A stretch of DNA of 13,816 bases from positions 1 through 13,816 of the forward strand of contig CAIXQT010000167.1 of the NCBI GenBank assembly GCA_903921665.1. Reading direction: 5' to 3'. Below, one piece after another: positions 1 to 7,761 of this stretch. A model generated the notes under the pieces. That model did no database searches and had not been told where the DNA came from. It saw only the letters and a program-made list of their open reading frames with translations. The DNA comes from an uncultured Opitutia bacterium (GTDB lineage: Bacteria > Verrucomicrobiota > Verrucomicrobiia > Opitutales > UBA953). The position numbers and the translations under genes were made by a program. Each line of letters starts with the position of its first letter. Position 1 is the stretch's first letter.

Positions 1-1
1 C

Positions 2-505
2 AAGGAACGCCTCCTCGCCAACGGCCAGATGCTTGACTTCGTGACCACCGCCGCGGCTGGTACTGGCCACGGCCTCGACAAGTCCAAGCTCGCCGGCGTC
101 GTCGTCGACGACTCCGAAGCCACCCTCAAGGGCTTCAGCCTCACCGCCCAGACCATCGCCGGCTTCGTGGGTGAAGGCTACCGCCACGATGGCAACGCGG
201 AGAAAGGCGAGATGTCCGCACGCTTCACCCCCGCCCTCTCCTCCGCCGGCAAGTATCAGGTCGCCATCTCCTATAGCGCCAACGGCAACCGCGCCGCGAA
301 CGTCCCGGTCACGATCCATCACGCCAAAGGCGAAGCCAAGGTGCTCGTGAACCAGAAACTCGCGCCCAAGGGCGAAGCCCCCTTCCACATCGTCGGCACC
401 TTCGAATTCGCCGCCGGTACCGACGGCTGGGTCGAGATCGGCAACGCCGGCACCGACGGCCATGTGATCGTCGACGCCGTGCAGTGGCTACCGATCAAGC
501 GCTGA
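2..505 (+). CDS. C-terminal part of a golvesin/xanthan-lyase-domain protein, probably FAD-dependent oxidoreductase (5' truncated)
   Basis: The reading frame is open from base 2, so the first 167 residues visible belong to a gene that begins outside the window; the ATG at 29 is internal. From about residue 30 to the stop the protein has the beta-sandwich signature of the golvesin C-terminal / xanthan-lyase carbohydrate-binding-like domain: a VVDDSEA start, GFVGEGYRHDGN, ARFTP, a YQVAISYSANGNRA strand, NVPVTIHHA, and a closing GTDGHVIVDAVQWLP. In PVC bacteria this domain is often fused to the C-terminus of secreted FAD-dependent oxidoreductases, and the preceding KERLLANGQ segment resembles the linker seen there. 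The domain call is firm; the oxidoreductase part is inferred because the catalytic region is not in the window. Other polysaccharide-active enzymes can carry the same domain. It lies 98 bases upstream of the first sulfatase, on the same strand. Confidence 0.75.
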   Translation, partial: KERLLANGQMLDFVTTAAAGTGHGLDKSKLAGVVVDDSEATLKGFSLTAQTIAGFVGEGYRHDGNAEKGEMSARFTPALSSAGKYQVAISYSANGNRAANVPVTIHHAKGEAKVLVNQKLAPKGEAPFHIVGTFEFAAGTDGWVEIGNAGTDGHVIVDAVQWLPIKR

Positions 506-561
506 GAATCTGCCCCCTGCCAATTGCCGAAAATCAGAACCTGCGCGCCTTAATAAAGCGT

Positions 562-603
562 AGCAAAGCGAGGGTCTACGTCGATAGTGTCGGCTCGTAT
601 CCG
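562..603 (+). promoter_or_regulatory. weak promoter-like region before the first sulfatase
   Basis: The 98-base gap between the golvesin-domain gene and the sulfatase contains AGCAAAGCGAGGG starting at 562, a poor relative of the GCAACC box found before other genes here. It is followed by GATAGT at 583-588, a -10-like sequence. The start codon lies 42 bases below the box and has no Shine-Dalgarno sequence. Taken alone this match is weak; it is listed because its position agrees with the better copies downstream. Confidence 0.22.
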
Positions 604-2013
604 ATGAAGCTACTCACCTTCTTCAGCCTGTTGCTCACTTCCCTGGCACCGCTCCTGGCGGCGGAAACGAAGAAACCCAACGTCTTGTTCATCGTCGCGG
701 ATGACCTCGGCTACCGAGAACTAGGTTGCTATGGCGGCAACGGCATCCCGACGCCGAACATCGACCGTCTCATCGCCAAGGGCGCGCGCTTCACGGATGG
801 CTACGTCACGGCCCCATTCTGCGCCGCGTCCCGGGCCGCCCTGCTGACCGGCCGTTACCAGACGAGCTTCGGTTTTGAGTTCAATCCGATCGGCAGCAAG
901 AACCTGGAACCTGGCATCGGCCTACCCGTCGGCATACCAACCATCGCCGATCGCCTGCGCACCGCAGGGTATCACACAGGTCTTGTCGGCAAATGGCACC
1001 TGGGCGGCACCGCCCCCTTCCACCCGCAACAGCGAGGCTTCGCTGACTTCTTCGGCTTCCTCCACGAAGGCCGCTACTTCGAGCCAGAAATCGGCAAGGG
1101 CAATACCACCTGGCTGCGCCGGAAGAACCTACCTGATGGCACCACCGGGCGCTGGACCTCGCCAGATGGCCGCCTAATCGAGAGCGACCACCTGAAGTCC
1201 GACGAACCGGAATACAATAAAGACAACCCGATGATGCGCGGCGATAAGGCCATCGTGGAACCAAGCAACCTGACCGATGCGTTCACGCGCGAGGCGATGG
1301 ACTTCTTTGACCGCTCGAAGGAAAAACCATTCTTCCTCTATCTGGCCTATAACGCCGTCCACAGCCCAATGCAGGGCACCGACGCCCACATGGCACGCTT
1401 CAAGGACATCCCCGATGTGCAACGGCGCATCTTCGCCGCGATGCTCACGCACCTTGACGAATCCGTGGGTAAACTCATGGCCAAGCTCGACGCCAACGGG
1501 CAGACCGAGAACACCCTCATCGTCTTCCTCAGCGATAACGGCGGCCCCACACGCGAGCTCACCTCCAGCAACCATCCCCTCCGCGGCGAAAAAGGGCAGC
1601 TGCTCGAAGGTGGAATCCGCGTGCCGTATGCGGTGACTTGGCCCGGTGTGACGAAGCCAGGAACGGTCATCAAGACGCCCGTCATCGCCACCGACCTCAC
1701 CTCCATGACCCTCGCCGCCGCCGGCGTCGCGGCTCCGACCGATGCCGACGGGAAAGACCTACGCACCCTGCTCGTGAATCCAGAGGTCGGGCCGCTCCAT
1801 GAGACGCTTTACTGGCGAGTCGGCAAGAGTGGCGCCTTGCGATCCGGGAAGTGGAAGCTCTTCAAGGGTGGCCCACGCTGGGAACTCTACGACCTGGAAA
1901 CCGACCCATCCGAAAAAAGGGAAGTATCCGCGAGCCACAAAGAGCTGACCAAGACCTTGGTCGAGCGATGGGAAGCGTGGAGCAAGACGCAGGCCGAACC
2001 GCTCTGGCGTTAA
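604..2013 (+). CDS. secreted sulfatase, CxAxR formylglycine type
   Basis: This 469-residue enzyme is a type I sulfatase, which hydrolyses sulfate esters using a Cys-derived formylglycine. The frame is open upstream to 484, but the ATG at 604 is preferred because it opens directly into a signal peptide (residues 1-20, ending LLAA). Calcium ligands are DD at 33-34. The formylglycine site is CAASR at 73-77, with Ala rather than Pro at the third position, a variant accepted among bacterial sulfatases. GKWHLG lies at 129-134, AVHSP with His253, DNGG at 311-314, and a GEKG lysine at 330, so every expected active-site element is present. The length is normal for the family and the C-terminal subdomain is complete. 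The substrate cannot be read from the sequence. A formylglycine-generating enzyme or anSME would be needed and is not in this window. The second sulfatase follows after 45 bases. Confidence 0.95.
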   Translation: MKLLTFFSLLLTSLAPLLAAETKKPNVLFIVADDLGYRELGCYGGNGIPTPNIDRLIAKGARFTDGYVTAPFCAASRAALLTGRYQTSFGFEFNPIGSKNLEPGIGLPVGIPTIADRLRTAGYHTGLVGKWHLGGTAPFHPQQRGFADFFGFLHEGRYFEPEIGKGNTTWLRRKNLPDGTTGRWTSPDGRLIESDHLKSDEPEYNKDNPMMRGDKAIVEPSNLTDAFTREAMDFFDRSKEKPFFLYLAYNAVHSPMQGTDAHMARFKDIPDVQRRIFAAMLTHLDESVGKLMAKLDANGQTENTLIVFLSDNGGPTRELTSSNHPLRGEKGQLLEGGIRVPYAVTWPGVTKPGTVIKTPVIATDLTSMTLAAAGVAAPTDADGKDLRTLLVNPEVGPLHETLYWRVGKSGALRSGKWKLFKGGPRWELYDLETDPSEKREVSASHKELTKTLVERWEAWSKTQAEPLWR

Positions 2014-2018
2014 GCCTT

Positions 2019-2047
2019 TTGACAACCCTGAGCGCACGGGGTAAGCC
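2019..2047 (+). promoter_or_regulatory. possible promoter for the second sulfatase
   Basis: TTGACA at 2019-2024 is a perfect -35 hexamer; 17 bases later comes TAAGCC, a poor -10. The -35 runs into ACAACCC, a one-base variant of the GCAACCC box seen before other genes, placed 37 bases above the ATG at 2059. No Shine-Dalgarno sequence precedes that ATG; the bases before it are pyrimidine-rich. An independent promoter is plausible, but the 45-base gap also allows read-through from the first sulfatase. Confidence 0.35.
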
Positions 2048-2058
2048 TCACCTACCCC

Positions 2059-3414
2059 ATGCGTTATGCCCTGCTCATTTCTTGGCTTTGCTTCAGCCTA
2101 TGCGCGCAAGCAGCCCGCCAACCCAACATCGTCTTCCTGCTGATCGATGACCTGGGTTACGCGGACTGCGGCTTCAACGGCGGCCAGCAGATCAAGACGC
2201 CGAACATCGACCGGCTGGCCAAGAGCGGGACGATCATCGACAGCCATTACGTCCAGCCGGTCTGCTCGCCGACCCGCTCCACCCTCCTGACGGGACGCTA
2301 CCCGACGCGTACCGGCGTCTACACGATCGTCTCGCCCGGCGCGCCGTGGGGACTGCCTCTCGCTGAACGCACGCTCGCCGACGCCCTGCGCTCGGCTGGT
2401 TATCGCACCGCGCTCACCGGCAAATGGCACCTCGGCGAATTCGAGAAAACCTACCAGCCGAACGCCCGCGGCTTCGACCACCAGTACGGCCATTTCTTCG
2501 GGATGCTCGACTACTATACCCACGACCGCCTGAACAAACTCGACTGGTATCGGAACGGCGAGCCGCTCAAGGAAGAAGGCTACACCACCCATCTGATCAC
2601 GGCCGAAGCCTGCAAGGTCATCGCCACGACCGAACGCGCCAAGCCGCTCTTCCTCTACGTGCCTTTCAACGGGGTGCACAGCCCGTTCCAGGTGCCGGAC
2701 AGCTACCTCAAGCCCTACGGCGCGCTCAAAGGCAACCGACAGAAGCTCGCCGGCATGCTCGCCGCGGTCGACGAGGCCATCGGCAAGATCGAAGCGGCCC
2801 TGAAAGAGGCTGGACGGCTCGAGAACACGCTCATCGTCTTCTCGAGCGACAACGGCGGCCCGCCGCCAGGCGACAACACCCCGCTCCGCGACTTCAAGGG
2901 CACGATCTTCGAAGGAGGCACCCGTGCCGCGGCGTTCGCCGCATGGCCTGGTCGCATCCCCGCGGACAAGCGCGTGACCCAGCCGATGCACATGGTCGAC
3001 TGGTACCCGACGCTCATCAAACTCGCCGGCGGCACCCTCGAACAGAAACTACCGATCGACGGACTCGACGTCTGGCCGATGCTGACGAAGGACGCGCCCT
3101 CGCCGCATGACGCGATCCTGTCCGTCTCGACCCAAGGCCCGAGCCGCGCCGCCGTGCGCATGGGCGACTGGAAGCTGATCGTCAGCGGGAACGCCGCCGC
3201 CGATGGCGACGAAGACGACAACGGCGCCGCCAAAGCGAAGAAGAAAGGCAAGACCGGCGCCGGAAAGTACGAACCCGTCGCGCTCTACAACCTCATCGAA
3301 GATCCCTCCGAGACCAGGAACCTCGCCGGCGCCCAACCTGATCGCGTCAAGTCCATGCGCACCCGTCTGGCCGAACTCCTCAAGGACGCCGTGCCCTCTG
3401 CGCTGAAGAAGTAA
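2059..3414 (+). CDS. secreted arylsulfatase, CSPTR formylglycine type
   Basis: This 451-residue type I sulfatase has a signal peptide at 1-18 (cleavage after AQA). DD at 30-31 is the calcium ligand pair. CSPTR at 69-73 is the canonical formylglycine motif, followed by STLLTGRYPTRTG. GKWHLG is at 121-126, GVHSP contains His207, SDNGG is at 263-267 and the substrate-side lysine is Lys280 in RDFKG. The HFFGMLDYYTHD stretch (about 146-156) resembles arylsulfatase B-like enzymes, which act on sulfated amino sugars or galactans, but I would not fix the substrate from this. An Asp-rich then Lys/Ala-rich stretch at about 383-408 (around KAKKKGKTGAGK) is low-complexity and looks like a surface loop inserted before the last strand. 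The two neighbouring sulfatases differ in key motif and are clearly diverged, so they probably attack different sulfate positions. The gene ends 3 bases from the convergent hydrolase. Confidence 0.95.
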   Translation: MRYALLISWLCFSLCAQAARQPNIVFLLIDDLGYADCGFNGGQQIKTPNIDRLAKSGTIIDSHYVQPVCSPTRSTLLTGRYPTRTGVYTIVSPGAPWGLPLAERTLADALRSAGYRTALTGKWHLGEFEKTYQPNARGFDHQYGHFFGMLDYYTHDRLNKLDWYRNGEPLKEEGYTTHLITAEACKVIATTERAKPLFLYVPFNGVHSPFQVPDSYLKPYGALKGNRQKLAGMLAAVDEAIGKIEAALKEAGRLENTLIVFSSDNGGPPPGDNTPLRDFKGTIFEGGTRAAAFAAWPGRIPADKRVTQPMHMVDWYPTLIKLAGGTLEQKLPIDGLDVWPMLTKDAPSPHDAILSVSTQGPSRAAVRMGDWKLIVSGNAAADGDEDDNGAAKAKKKGKTGAGKYEPVALYNLIEDPSETRNLAGAQPDRVKSMRTRLAELLKDAVPSALKK

Positions 3415-3417
3415 GCC

Positions 3418-4524
3418 CTACTTACCCGCCTTAGCCTGCTCGCGGGCAAGTCCGTCGAGATACGTGAAGTCAGGGCGCGGCATGTCCATCTTCCGGGCTA
3501 GCCAGAGATAAGCGGACTTCAGTGAATCCCAGGAAGGCTGGTGACCGGTGTGATGATCGAACATCTCGATGGAGTCTTTCTGGCCGAAGAGCGCATGCAC
3601 CTTGCGTGCCTCATCCAAGATCGGCCCGCTGGCAGCCTGGCTGTCGTATTGTCCGGCAATCAGGAAGAACGACGTCGGCGCGGCGCAGGCGAGCAGCTGT
3701 TCATGCGATAGTCCCTCGGCCCGCATTGCCTTTAACTTGGACCCGAAGTACCAGGCATCATCCCAATTGGTGGAATCCCAAGCGATGCCGAAATCACTCG
3801 CGACGACGGCCTTGAAACGAGAATCCAGGCAACCCGCATAGAAAGCCATCTTGCCGCCGAGCGAATGCCCCATGACAGCGATACGCTCCGGGTCGACGCC
3901 TTCGAATCCTCGCAGGGTGTCAGCCGCGAGCCGGGTGTCGTAAGTCAACTTACCCATGCCCGTCCACTGCGGGTGCTGCTTCGCGAGTTTCGCGGCGGCA
4001 TCACGCCAGACGCCCATGCCGCCCTTGCTCGCAGCCTGTTCCGCCGGCGTGAGCAGATTGAACGGGTAGGCTTCGACTGCGGCGACGACGTAGCCCTGCT
4101 GGACGAGGTGCAGCCCGAAGAAAGCCGTGTTCCGTCCGGGACCGAGCTTCGCCTTTGTCTTGAGATCGTAACCACACATCCGATCAGGGTCGTAGAACGG
4201 CACCACGACACCCGCAGTCTCACCTTTGAGATGAAGCGGCACCATCAGCAGGACGCGTTGCCAGGTCTCCGCTCCGGTCCGCTGGCGCATCAGGATGCCT
4301 TTGAACTCAGGCGTGAAGAACGTCTCCACGATTTCCGCCTGCGGAGACCCGATGGCGTCAGGCTTACCCGCCGAACCGAGCGCCTGCTCCCATCGAGCCC
4401 GTTGTCCTTCGCTCTTCGCTTTCCATTGATCCAGCCCTTCACCGGGAGCCAACAAAAGCTTCAAAGGCCCGGCAGCCGCGAGGTGCGAGACCAATAAAAT
4501 GGAAATGAAGGTGATGAGGCGCAC
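3418..4524 (-). CDS. secreted alpha/beta hydrolase (dienelactone hydrolase / acetylxylan esterase-like)
   Basis: The 368-residue product has a short signal peptide (residues 1-18, ending LAAA) and an alpha/beta-hydrolase fold. The nucleophile elbow is GHSLGG at 219-224 with Ser221. The likely acid is Asp294 in GQYDS, and the base is probably His328 in the HHTGH segment, giving the usual Ser-Asp-His order and spacing. The region before the elbow (RVLLMVPLHLKGETAGVVVPFY) and the family length fit secreted dienelactone-hydrolase-like or acetylxylan-esterase-like enzymes, which remove acyl groups from sugars; the true substrate is unknown. The start is GTG at 4524, chosen because it opens the signal peptide and no ATG lies nearby. 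It is the only minus-strand gene in the window. It shares a divergent control region with the cytochrome gene at 4658 and converges on the second sulfatase with a 3-base gap and no visible terminator. Confidence 0.85.
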   Translation of the reverse strand: MRLITFISILLVSHLAAAGPLKLLLAPGEGLDQWKAKSEGQRARWEQALGSAGKPDAIGSPQAEIVETFFTPEFKGILMRQRTGAETWQRVLLMVPLHLKGETAGVVVPFYDPDRMCGYDLKTKAKLGPGRNTAFFGLHLVQQGYVVAAVEAYPFNLLTPAEQAASKGGMGVWRDAAAKLAKQHPQWTGMGKLTYDTRLAADTLRGFEGVDPERIAVMGHSLGGKMAFYAGCLDSRFKAVVASDFGIAWDSTNWDDAWYFGSKLKAMRAEGLSHEQLLACAAPTSFFLIAGQYDSQAASGPILDEARKVHALFGQKDSIEMFDHHTGHQPSWDSLKSAYLWLARKMDMPRPDFTYLDGLAREQAKAGK

Positions 4525-4533
4525 CGTTAGGCC

Positions 4534-4561
4534 AAATTAGCCGGCTCAAGACGGGTCGCAA
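4534..4561 (-). promoter_or_regulatory. promoter-like element for the alpha/beta hydrolase
   Basis: Read on the minus strand, TTGCGA (4561-4556) is followed after 16 bases by TAATTT (4539-4534), an acceptable -35/-10 pair. The GTG start at 4524 lies only 9 bases beyond the -10, which would leave almost no 5' leader. The TTGCGACCC sequence is a close variant of the TTGCAACCC box before the heme protein. No Shine-Dalgarno sequence is present before the GTG. Confidence 0.42.
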
Positions 4562-4586
4562 CCGCGAAGCATGTCCTGCTAATTGC

Positions 4587-4619
4587 TCGCAACCCCGGGC
4601 GGTCTTGACTGTCTTATTG
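4587..4619 (+). promoter_or_regulatory. conserved promoter-like motif upstream of the cytochrome/DUF1553 gene
   Basis: TCGCAACCCCGGG at 4587-4599 is followed by a T-rich centre, CTGT at 4609-4612 and TCTTAT at 4612-4617. It aligns without gaps to the sequences before the acetylesterase and the heme protein. A classical TTGACT (4605-4610) lies inside it, so the exact -35 is uncertain. The start codon at 4658 is about 40 bases below the -10-like hexamer, a longer leader than in the other copies. An additional TCGCAACC occurs at 4556-4563, followed by CTGCTAATTG, and could be a second tandem promoter or an operator half-site. Confidence 0.45.
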
Positions 4620-4657
4620 TCATCTGGACGCACCCCTCCCGAAGCCCCATCAGCCCC

Positions 4658-7657
4658 ATGCTCCGTCTTTCCTCCGTCTCGCTGCTCGCGCTCGTCGCTA
4701 CGCGTCTCTTCGCCGTCGATTTCAATCAGGAAGTCCGCCCGATCCTCGCCCAGCATTGCTTCGCCTGTCACGGCATGGATGACCATTCGCGTAAAGCCAA
4801 GCTACGCCTCGACCTCCCGGAATCGGCCCACGGCAAAGGCAAGTCGGGCGAATTCGCCATCGTCGCCGGTAAGCCGGAGAAGAGCGAACTCGTCCACCGC
4901 ATCTTCTCCGACGACCCGGACGACGTCATGCCGCCGCCCGAGACGAAGAAGCCGATGTCCGCCAAGGATAAGGCCACCCTCCGCGCTTGGATCGCCGAAG
5001 GCGGCAAATATCAGGACCACTGGGCATTCTTCGCACCCAAACAGGCAGCCCTACCCAAGAGCGGCGTGCACCCCATCGATGCCTTCGTCCGCGCTCGCCT
5101 CGAAAAGGAAGGGCTGAAGCCTTCACCCGAAGCCGACCGATACTCACTCGTCCGCCGCGTGTCGCTCGACCTCACCGGGGTCCCGCCCACGCCCGAGGAA
5201 GCCGACGCCTTCGTGAACGACAGATCTCCGGACGCCTACGAAAAACTCGTCGATCGGCTGCTCGCTTCGCCGCGCTACGGCGAACGCTGGACCCGTCGCT
5301 GGCTCGACCTCGCCCGTTATGCCGATACCAATGGCTTCGAGAAAGACCGTCCTCGCTCCATCTGGCCCTACCGTGACTGGGTCGTGAAGGCCCTGAACGC
5401 TGACCTCCCCTACGACCAGTTCAGCATCAAGCAGCTCGCCGGCGACCTCCTGCCCGGAGCCACGCCCGAAGACCTCGTCGCCACGGGCTTCCACCGCAAC
5501 ACGATGCTCAACGAAGAAGGCGGCGCCGACCCGAACGAATACCGCTTCTACTCCATGGTCGATCGCGTCGGCGCGACCGGCGCCACCTGGATGGGCCTCA
5601 CGCTCAACTGCGCCCAGTGCCATACGCACAAGTATGACCCGATCCTGCACACCGATTACTATTCGGTGATGGCGCTGCTCAATAACGCCGACGAGCCGAC
5701 CTACCACATCCCGCCGGCCGACCTCGCGCTGCGCCAAGCCGATCACGCCAAGAAGATCCGCGCGGCGGAGGATTCCCTCGAAGGCAAGTTCCCCGGAGGC
5801 GCCGCGGCCGTCGAGAAGCGCTTCGGGGAATGGTTGAACGCCGAAAGCCAGCGCGCGGCGAAATGGGAAACCCTCCGGCCGAGCAAGCTGAAGACCACGA
5901 TGCCGACGCTCGACGTGCAGCCTGACGGCTTCATCCTCGGCGGAGGCGACATCACCAAGAGCGACGTCTATGACCTGGCCTTCGACCGTGCCATCAAGGG
6001 CGCCGTCGCCATCCGCATCGAGGTCGCGCCCCATTCCTCGCTCCCCAACGACGGCCCCGGGCTCACCCACTACGAAGGGCCCCTTGGCGGCTTCTTTCTC
6101 AGCGAATTCCAGGCCTGGCAAGGCGACCGCCGACTGACTATTGCCGACGCCACCGCGACCAACGACGAAGAAGAAGATCGCATCAGCGATGCTACCGCTG
6201 GCCCTCAGGTTGCCGCCAAAACGCCGACCAAGGCCGCGGCCAAAGCAAAGGCCGCCAAGGCCAAGTCCAACCGCAAGAAGAACAACGCCTCAGCCGCGCT
6301 CGACGGCGAGATGTCGAGCGGCTGGCAGGTCCTCGGCGGTCTCGGCCAAAACCATACCGCGGTCTTCCATTTCGATAAACCCACCGACCTCTCTGCCGGC
6401 TGGGCGCTCAAGATGCTCTTCGAAAAGCACTATGCGTGTCCGGTCGGACACTTCCGCATCTCGGTGACGACCGATCCGCAGGCCACCGCTACCGGCCATC
6501 CCGCCGAGATCGAAGCCATGCTCGCCGGCGCCGCGCCGCACGACCAGGCCAAGCTCCGCCAGCGCTTCCTCGAGACCGCTCCCGAATTGGCCACTCAATC
6601 CAAGGCCCTCGCCAACCTCCGCAAACAGGTCCCGCGCGGCCAGGCGACGCTCGTGATGCGCGAACGCCCGGACGCCCACCCGCGCCCGACATTCCTCCAT
6701 CACCGCGGCGAGTACCTCAGCCCCAAGCAAGCAGTCCCGCCCGCTGTGCCGGCCTTCCTCCCCGCCCTCCCCAAGGACGCCCCGGCCAACCGCCTGACGT
6801 TCGCCCGCTGGCTCTTCGCCCCGGAAAATCCGCTCACCGCCCGTGTCGCGGTCAATCGCCAGTGGCAGGCCTTCTTCGGCCGTGGCTTCGTCCGCCTCCT
6901 CGAAGACTTCGGCTACCAGAGCCAACCTCCCACCCACCCCGAGCTGCTCGATTGGCTCGCCGTCGAATTCGTGAAGTCCGGCTGGTCGATGAAGAAACTC
7001 CATCGCCTCATCGTGACCAGCGCGACGTATCGTCAGTCCTCGGTGGTGACCCCCGAGCTCGCCGACAAGGATCGCGACAACCTGCTGCTCGCCCGAGGCA
7101 GCCGCTTCCGGCTCGACTCGGAACTCATCCGCGACGGCGCGCTGAACGCCGCCGGCCTGCTCTCCGCCAAGATGGGCGGACCCGGCGTCTTCCCTCCTCA
7201 ACCCGCCAGCGTGACCAGCGAAGGCACCTACGGTCGGATCGACTGGAAGCCGAGCGAAGGCGAAGACCGCTACCGCCGTTCGCTCTATACCTTCATCAAA
7301 CGCACCGCCCCTTTCGCGATGTCGACGACGTTCGACGGACCGACCGGCGAAGCCTGCATCGCCCGCCGCGACGTCTCGAACAGCCCGCTCCAGGCCCTCA
7401 CGCTGCTCAATGACGAGATGTTCATGGAAGCCGCGCGCGCCCTAGGGGGTAAGGCCATGGCCGCCGCCCCGGACGACGAAGCACGCATCACCTTCGTGCT
7501 CCGCCGTTGCGTCACCCGCCCGCCCGCCGCGGACGAACTCAAGACCATGAAGGCCTTCGTGGCCGCCCAGCGCGCCCGCAAGGTCGCGGAGAAGGACGTC
7601 TGGACGGCCCTCGCCCGCGCCGCGCTCAACCTCGACGAGAGCATCGTGCATCCGTGA
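4658..7657 (+). CDS. secreted PSCyt1-DUF1549-DUF1553 cytochrome c-domain protein
   Basis: This 999-residue protein has the order typical of PVC bacteria. A signal peptide (1-19) is followed by a planctomycete-type cytochrome c domain (about 22-112) with heme motif CFACH at 34-38 and a candidate axial Met in DDVMPPP (Met91). DUF1549 spans about 135-345 and DUF1553 about 705-965. DUF1549 holds a second CxxCH, CAQCH at 318-322, in the conserved LNCAQCHTHKYDP setting. Between them, 430-610 looks like a jelly-roll/discoidin-type domain, interrupted at about 500-547 by an acidic patch and an Ala/Lys-rich run. The frame is open back to 4583, but ATG 4658 opens the signal peptide. These proteins are secreted, often beside DUF1501 genes as here, and their reaction is not established; an electron-transfer role follows from the heme motif. 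No Shine-Dalgarno sequence is visible. Confidence 0.93.
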   Translation: MLRLSSVSLLALVATRLFAVDFNQEVRPILAQHCFACHGMDDHSRKAKLRLDLPESAHGKGKSGEFAIVAGKPEKSELVHRIFSDDPDDVMPPPETKKPMSAKDKATLRAWIAEGGKYQDHWAFFAPKQAALPKSGVHPIDAFVRARLEKEGLKPSPEADRYSLVRRVSLDLTGVPPTPEEADAFVNDRSPDAYEKLVDRLLASPRYGERWTRRWLDLARYADTNGFEKDRPRSIWPYRDWVVKALNADLPYDQFSIKQLAGDLLPGATPEDLVATGFHRNTMLNEEGGADPNEYRFYSMVDRVGATGATWMGLTLNCAQCHTHKYDPILHTDYYSVMALLNNADEPTYHIPPADLALRQADHAKKIRAAEDSLEGKFPGGAAAVEKRFGEWLNAESQRAAKWETLRPSKLKTTMPTLDVQPDGFILGGGDITKSDVYDLAFDRAIKGAVAIRIEVAPHSSLPNDGPGLTHYEGPLGGFFLSEFQAWQGDRRLTIADATATNDEEEDRISDATAGPQVAAKTPTKAAAKAKAAKAKSNRKKNNASAALDGEMSSGWQVLGGLGQNHTAVFHFDKPTDLSAGWALKMLFEKHYACPVGHFRISVTTDPQATATGHPAEIEAMLAGAAPHDQAKLRQRFLETAPELATQSKALANLRKQVPRGQATLVMRERPDAHPRPTFLHHRGEYLSPKQAVPPAVPAFLPALPKDAPANRLTFARWLFAPENPLTARVAVNRQWQAFFGRGFVRLLEDFGYQSQPPTHPELLDWLAVEFVKSGWSMKKLHRLIVTSATYRQSSVVTPELADKDRDNLLLARGSRFRLDSELIRDGALNAAGLLSAKMGGPGVFPPQPASVTSEGTYGRIDWKPSEGEDRYRRSLYTFIKRTAPFAMSTTFDGPTGEACIARRDVSNSPLQALTLLNDEMFMEAARALGGKAMAAAPDDEARITFVLRRCVTRPPAADELKTMKAFVAAQRARKVAEKDVWTALARAALNLDESIVHP

Positions 7658-7677
7658 CGAACAAACGAAGACACAAT

Positions 7678-7705
7678 GTTCATAGTTCCTCGTTCTTTGT
7701 TCTTA
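7678..7705 (+). repeat. four tandem degenerate heptamers (left array)
   Basis: Four consecutive 7-mers, GTTCATA, GTTCCTC, GTTCTTT and GTTCTTA, share the pattern GTTCNTN. They begin 20 bases after the stop codon of the DUF1553 gene. Their AT-richness contrasts sharply with the GC-rich flanking genes. Confidence 0.75.
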
Positions 7706-7733
7706 GCGCAGCAGCCACACCTCAATATCACGC

Positions 7734-7761
7734 TCAACCCCCTAGCCCTTGTCTCTTAACC
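7734..7761 (+). promoter_or_regulatory. weak promoter-like sequence for the DUF1501 gene
   Basis: TCAACCCCC at 7734-7742 resembles the GCAACCCC box before other genes. CCTTGTCTCTTAAC follows, close to the TCTTGACTGTCTTATT of the 4587 copy but two to three bases shorter. The ATG lies 66 bases below the box. The overlap with the heptamer array makes the match less certain. Confidence 0.28.

Noticed and set aside
484..603. N-terminal extension of the first sulfatase by 40 residues
   Set aside because: The frame is open, but the extra residues would overlap the preceding gene and place the signal peptide internally; the ATG at 604 starts the signal peptide.
2014..2058. Intrinsic terminator after the first sulfatase
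   Set aside because: The TTTT at 2017-2020 is not preceded by a hairpin, and the paired ACCC/GGGT in this gap is too short and too far from any T-run.
604..3414. Recent tandem duplication of the sulfatases
   Set aside because: Formylglycine motifs, loop lengths and the region between GKWHLG and SDNGG differ greatly; shared features are only those common to the whole family.
4583..4657. Upstream start for the DUF1553 protein
   Set aside because: It would add 25 residues ahead of a good signal peptide and would begin before the promoter-like motif.
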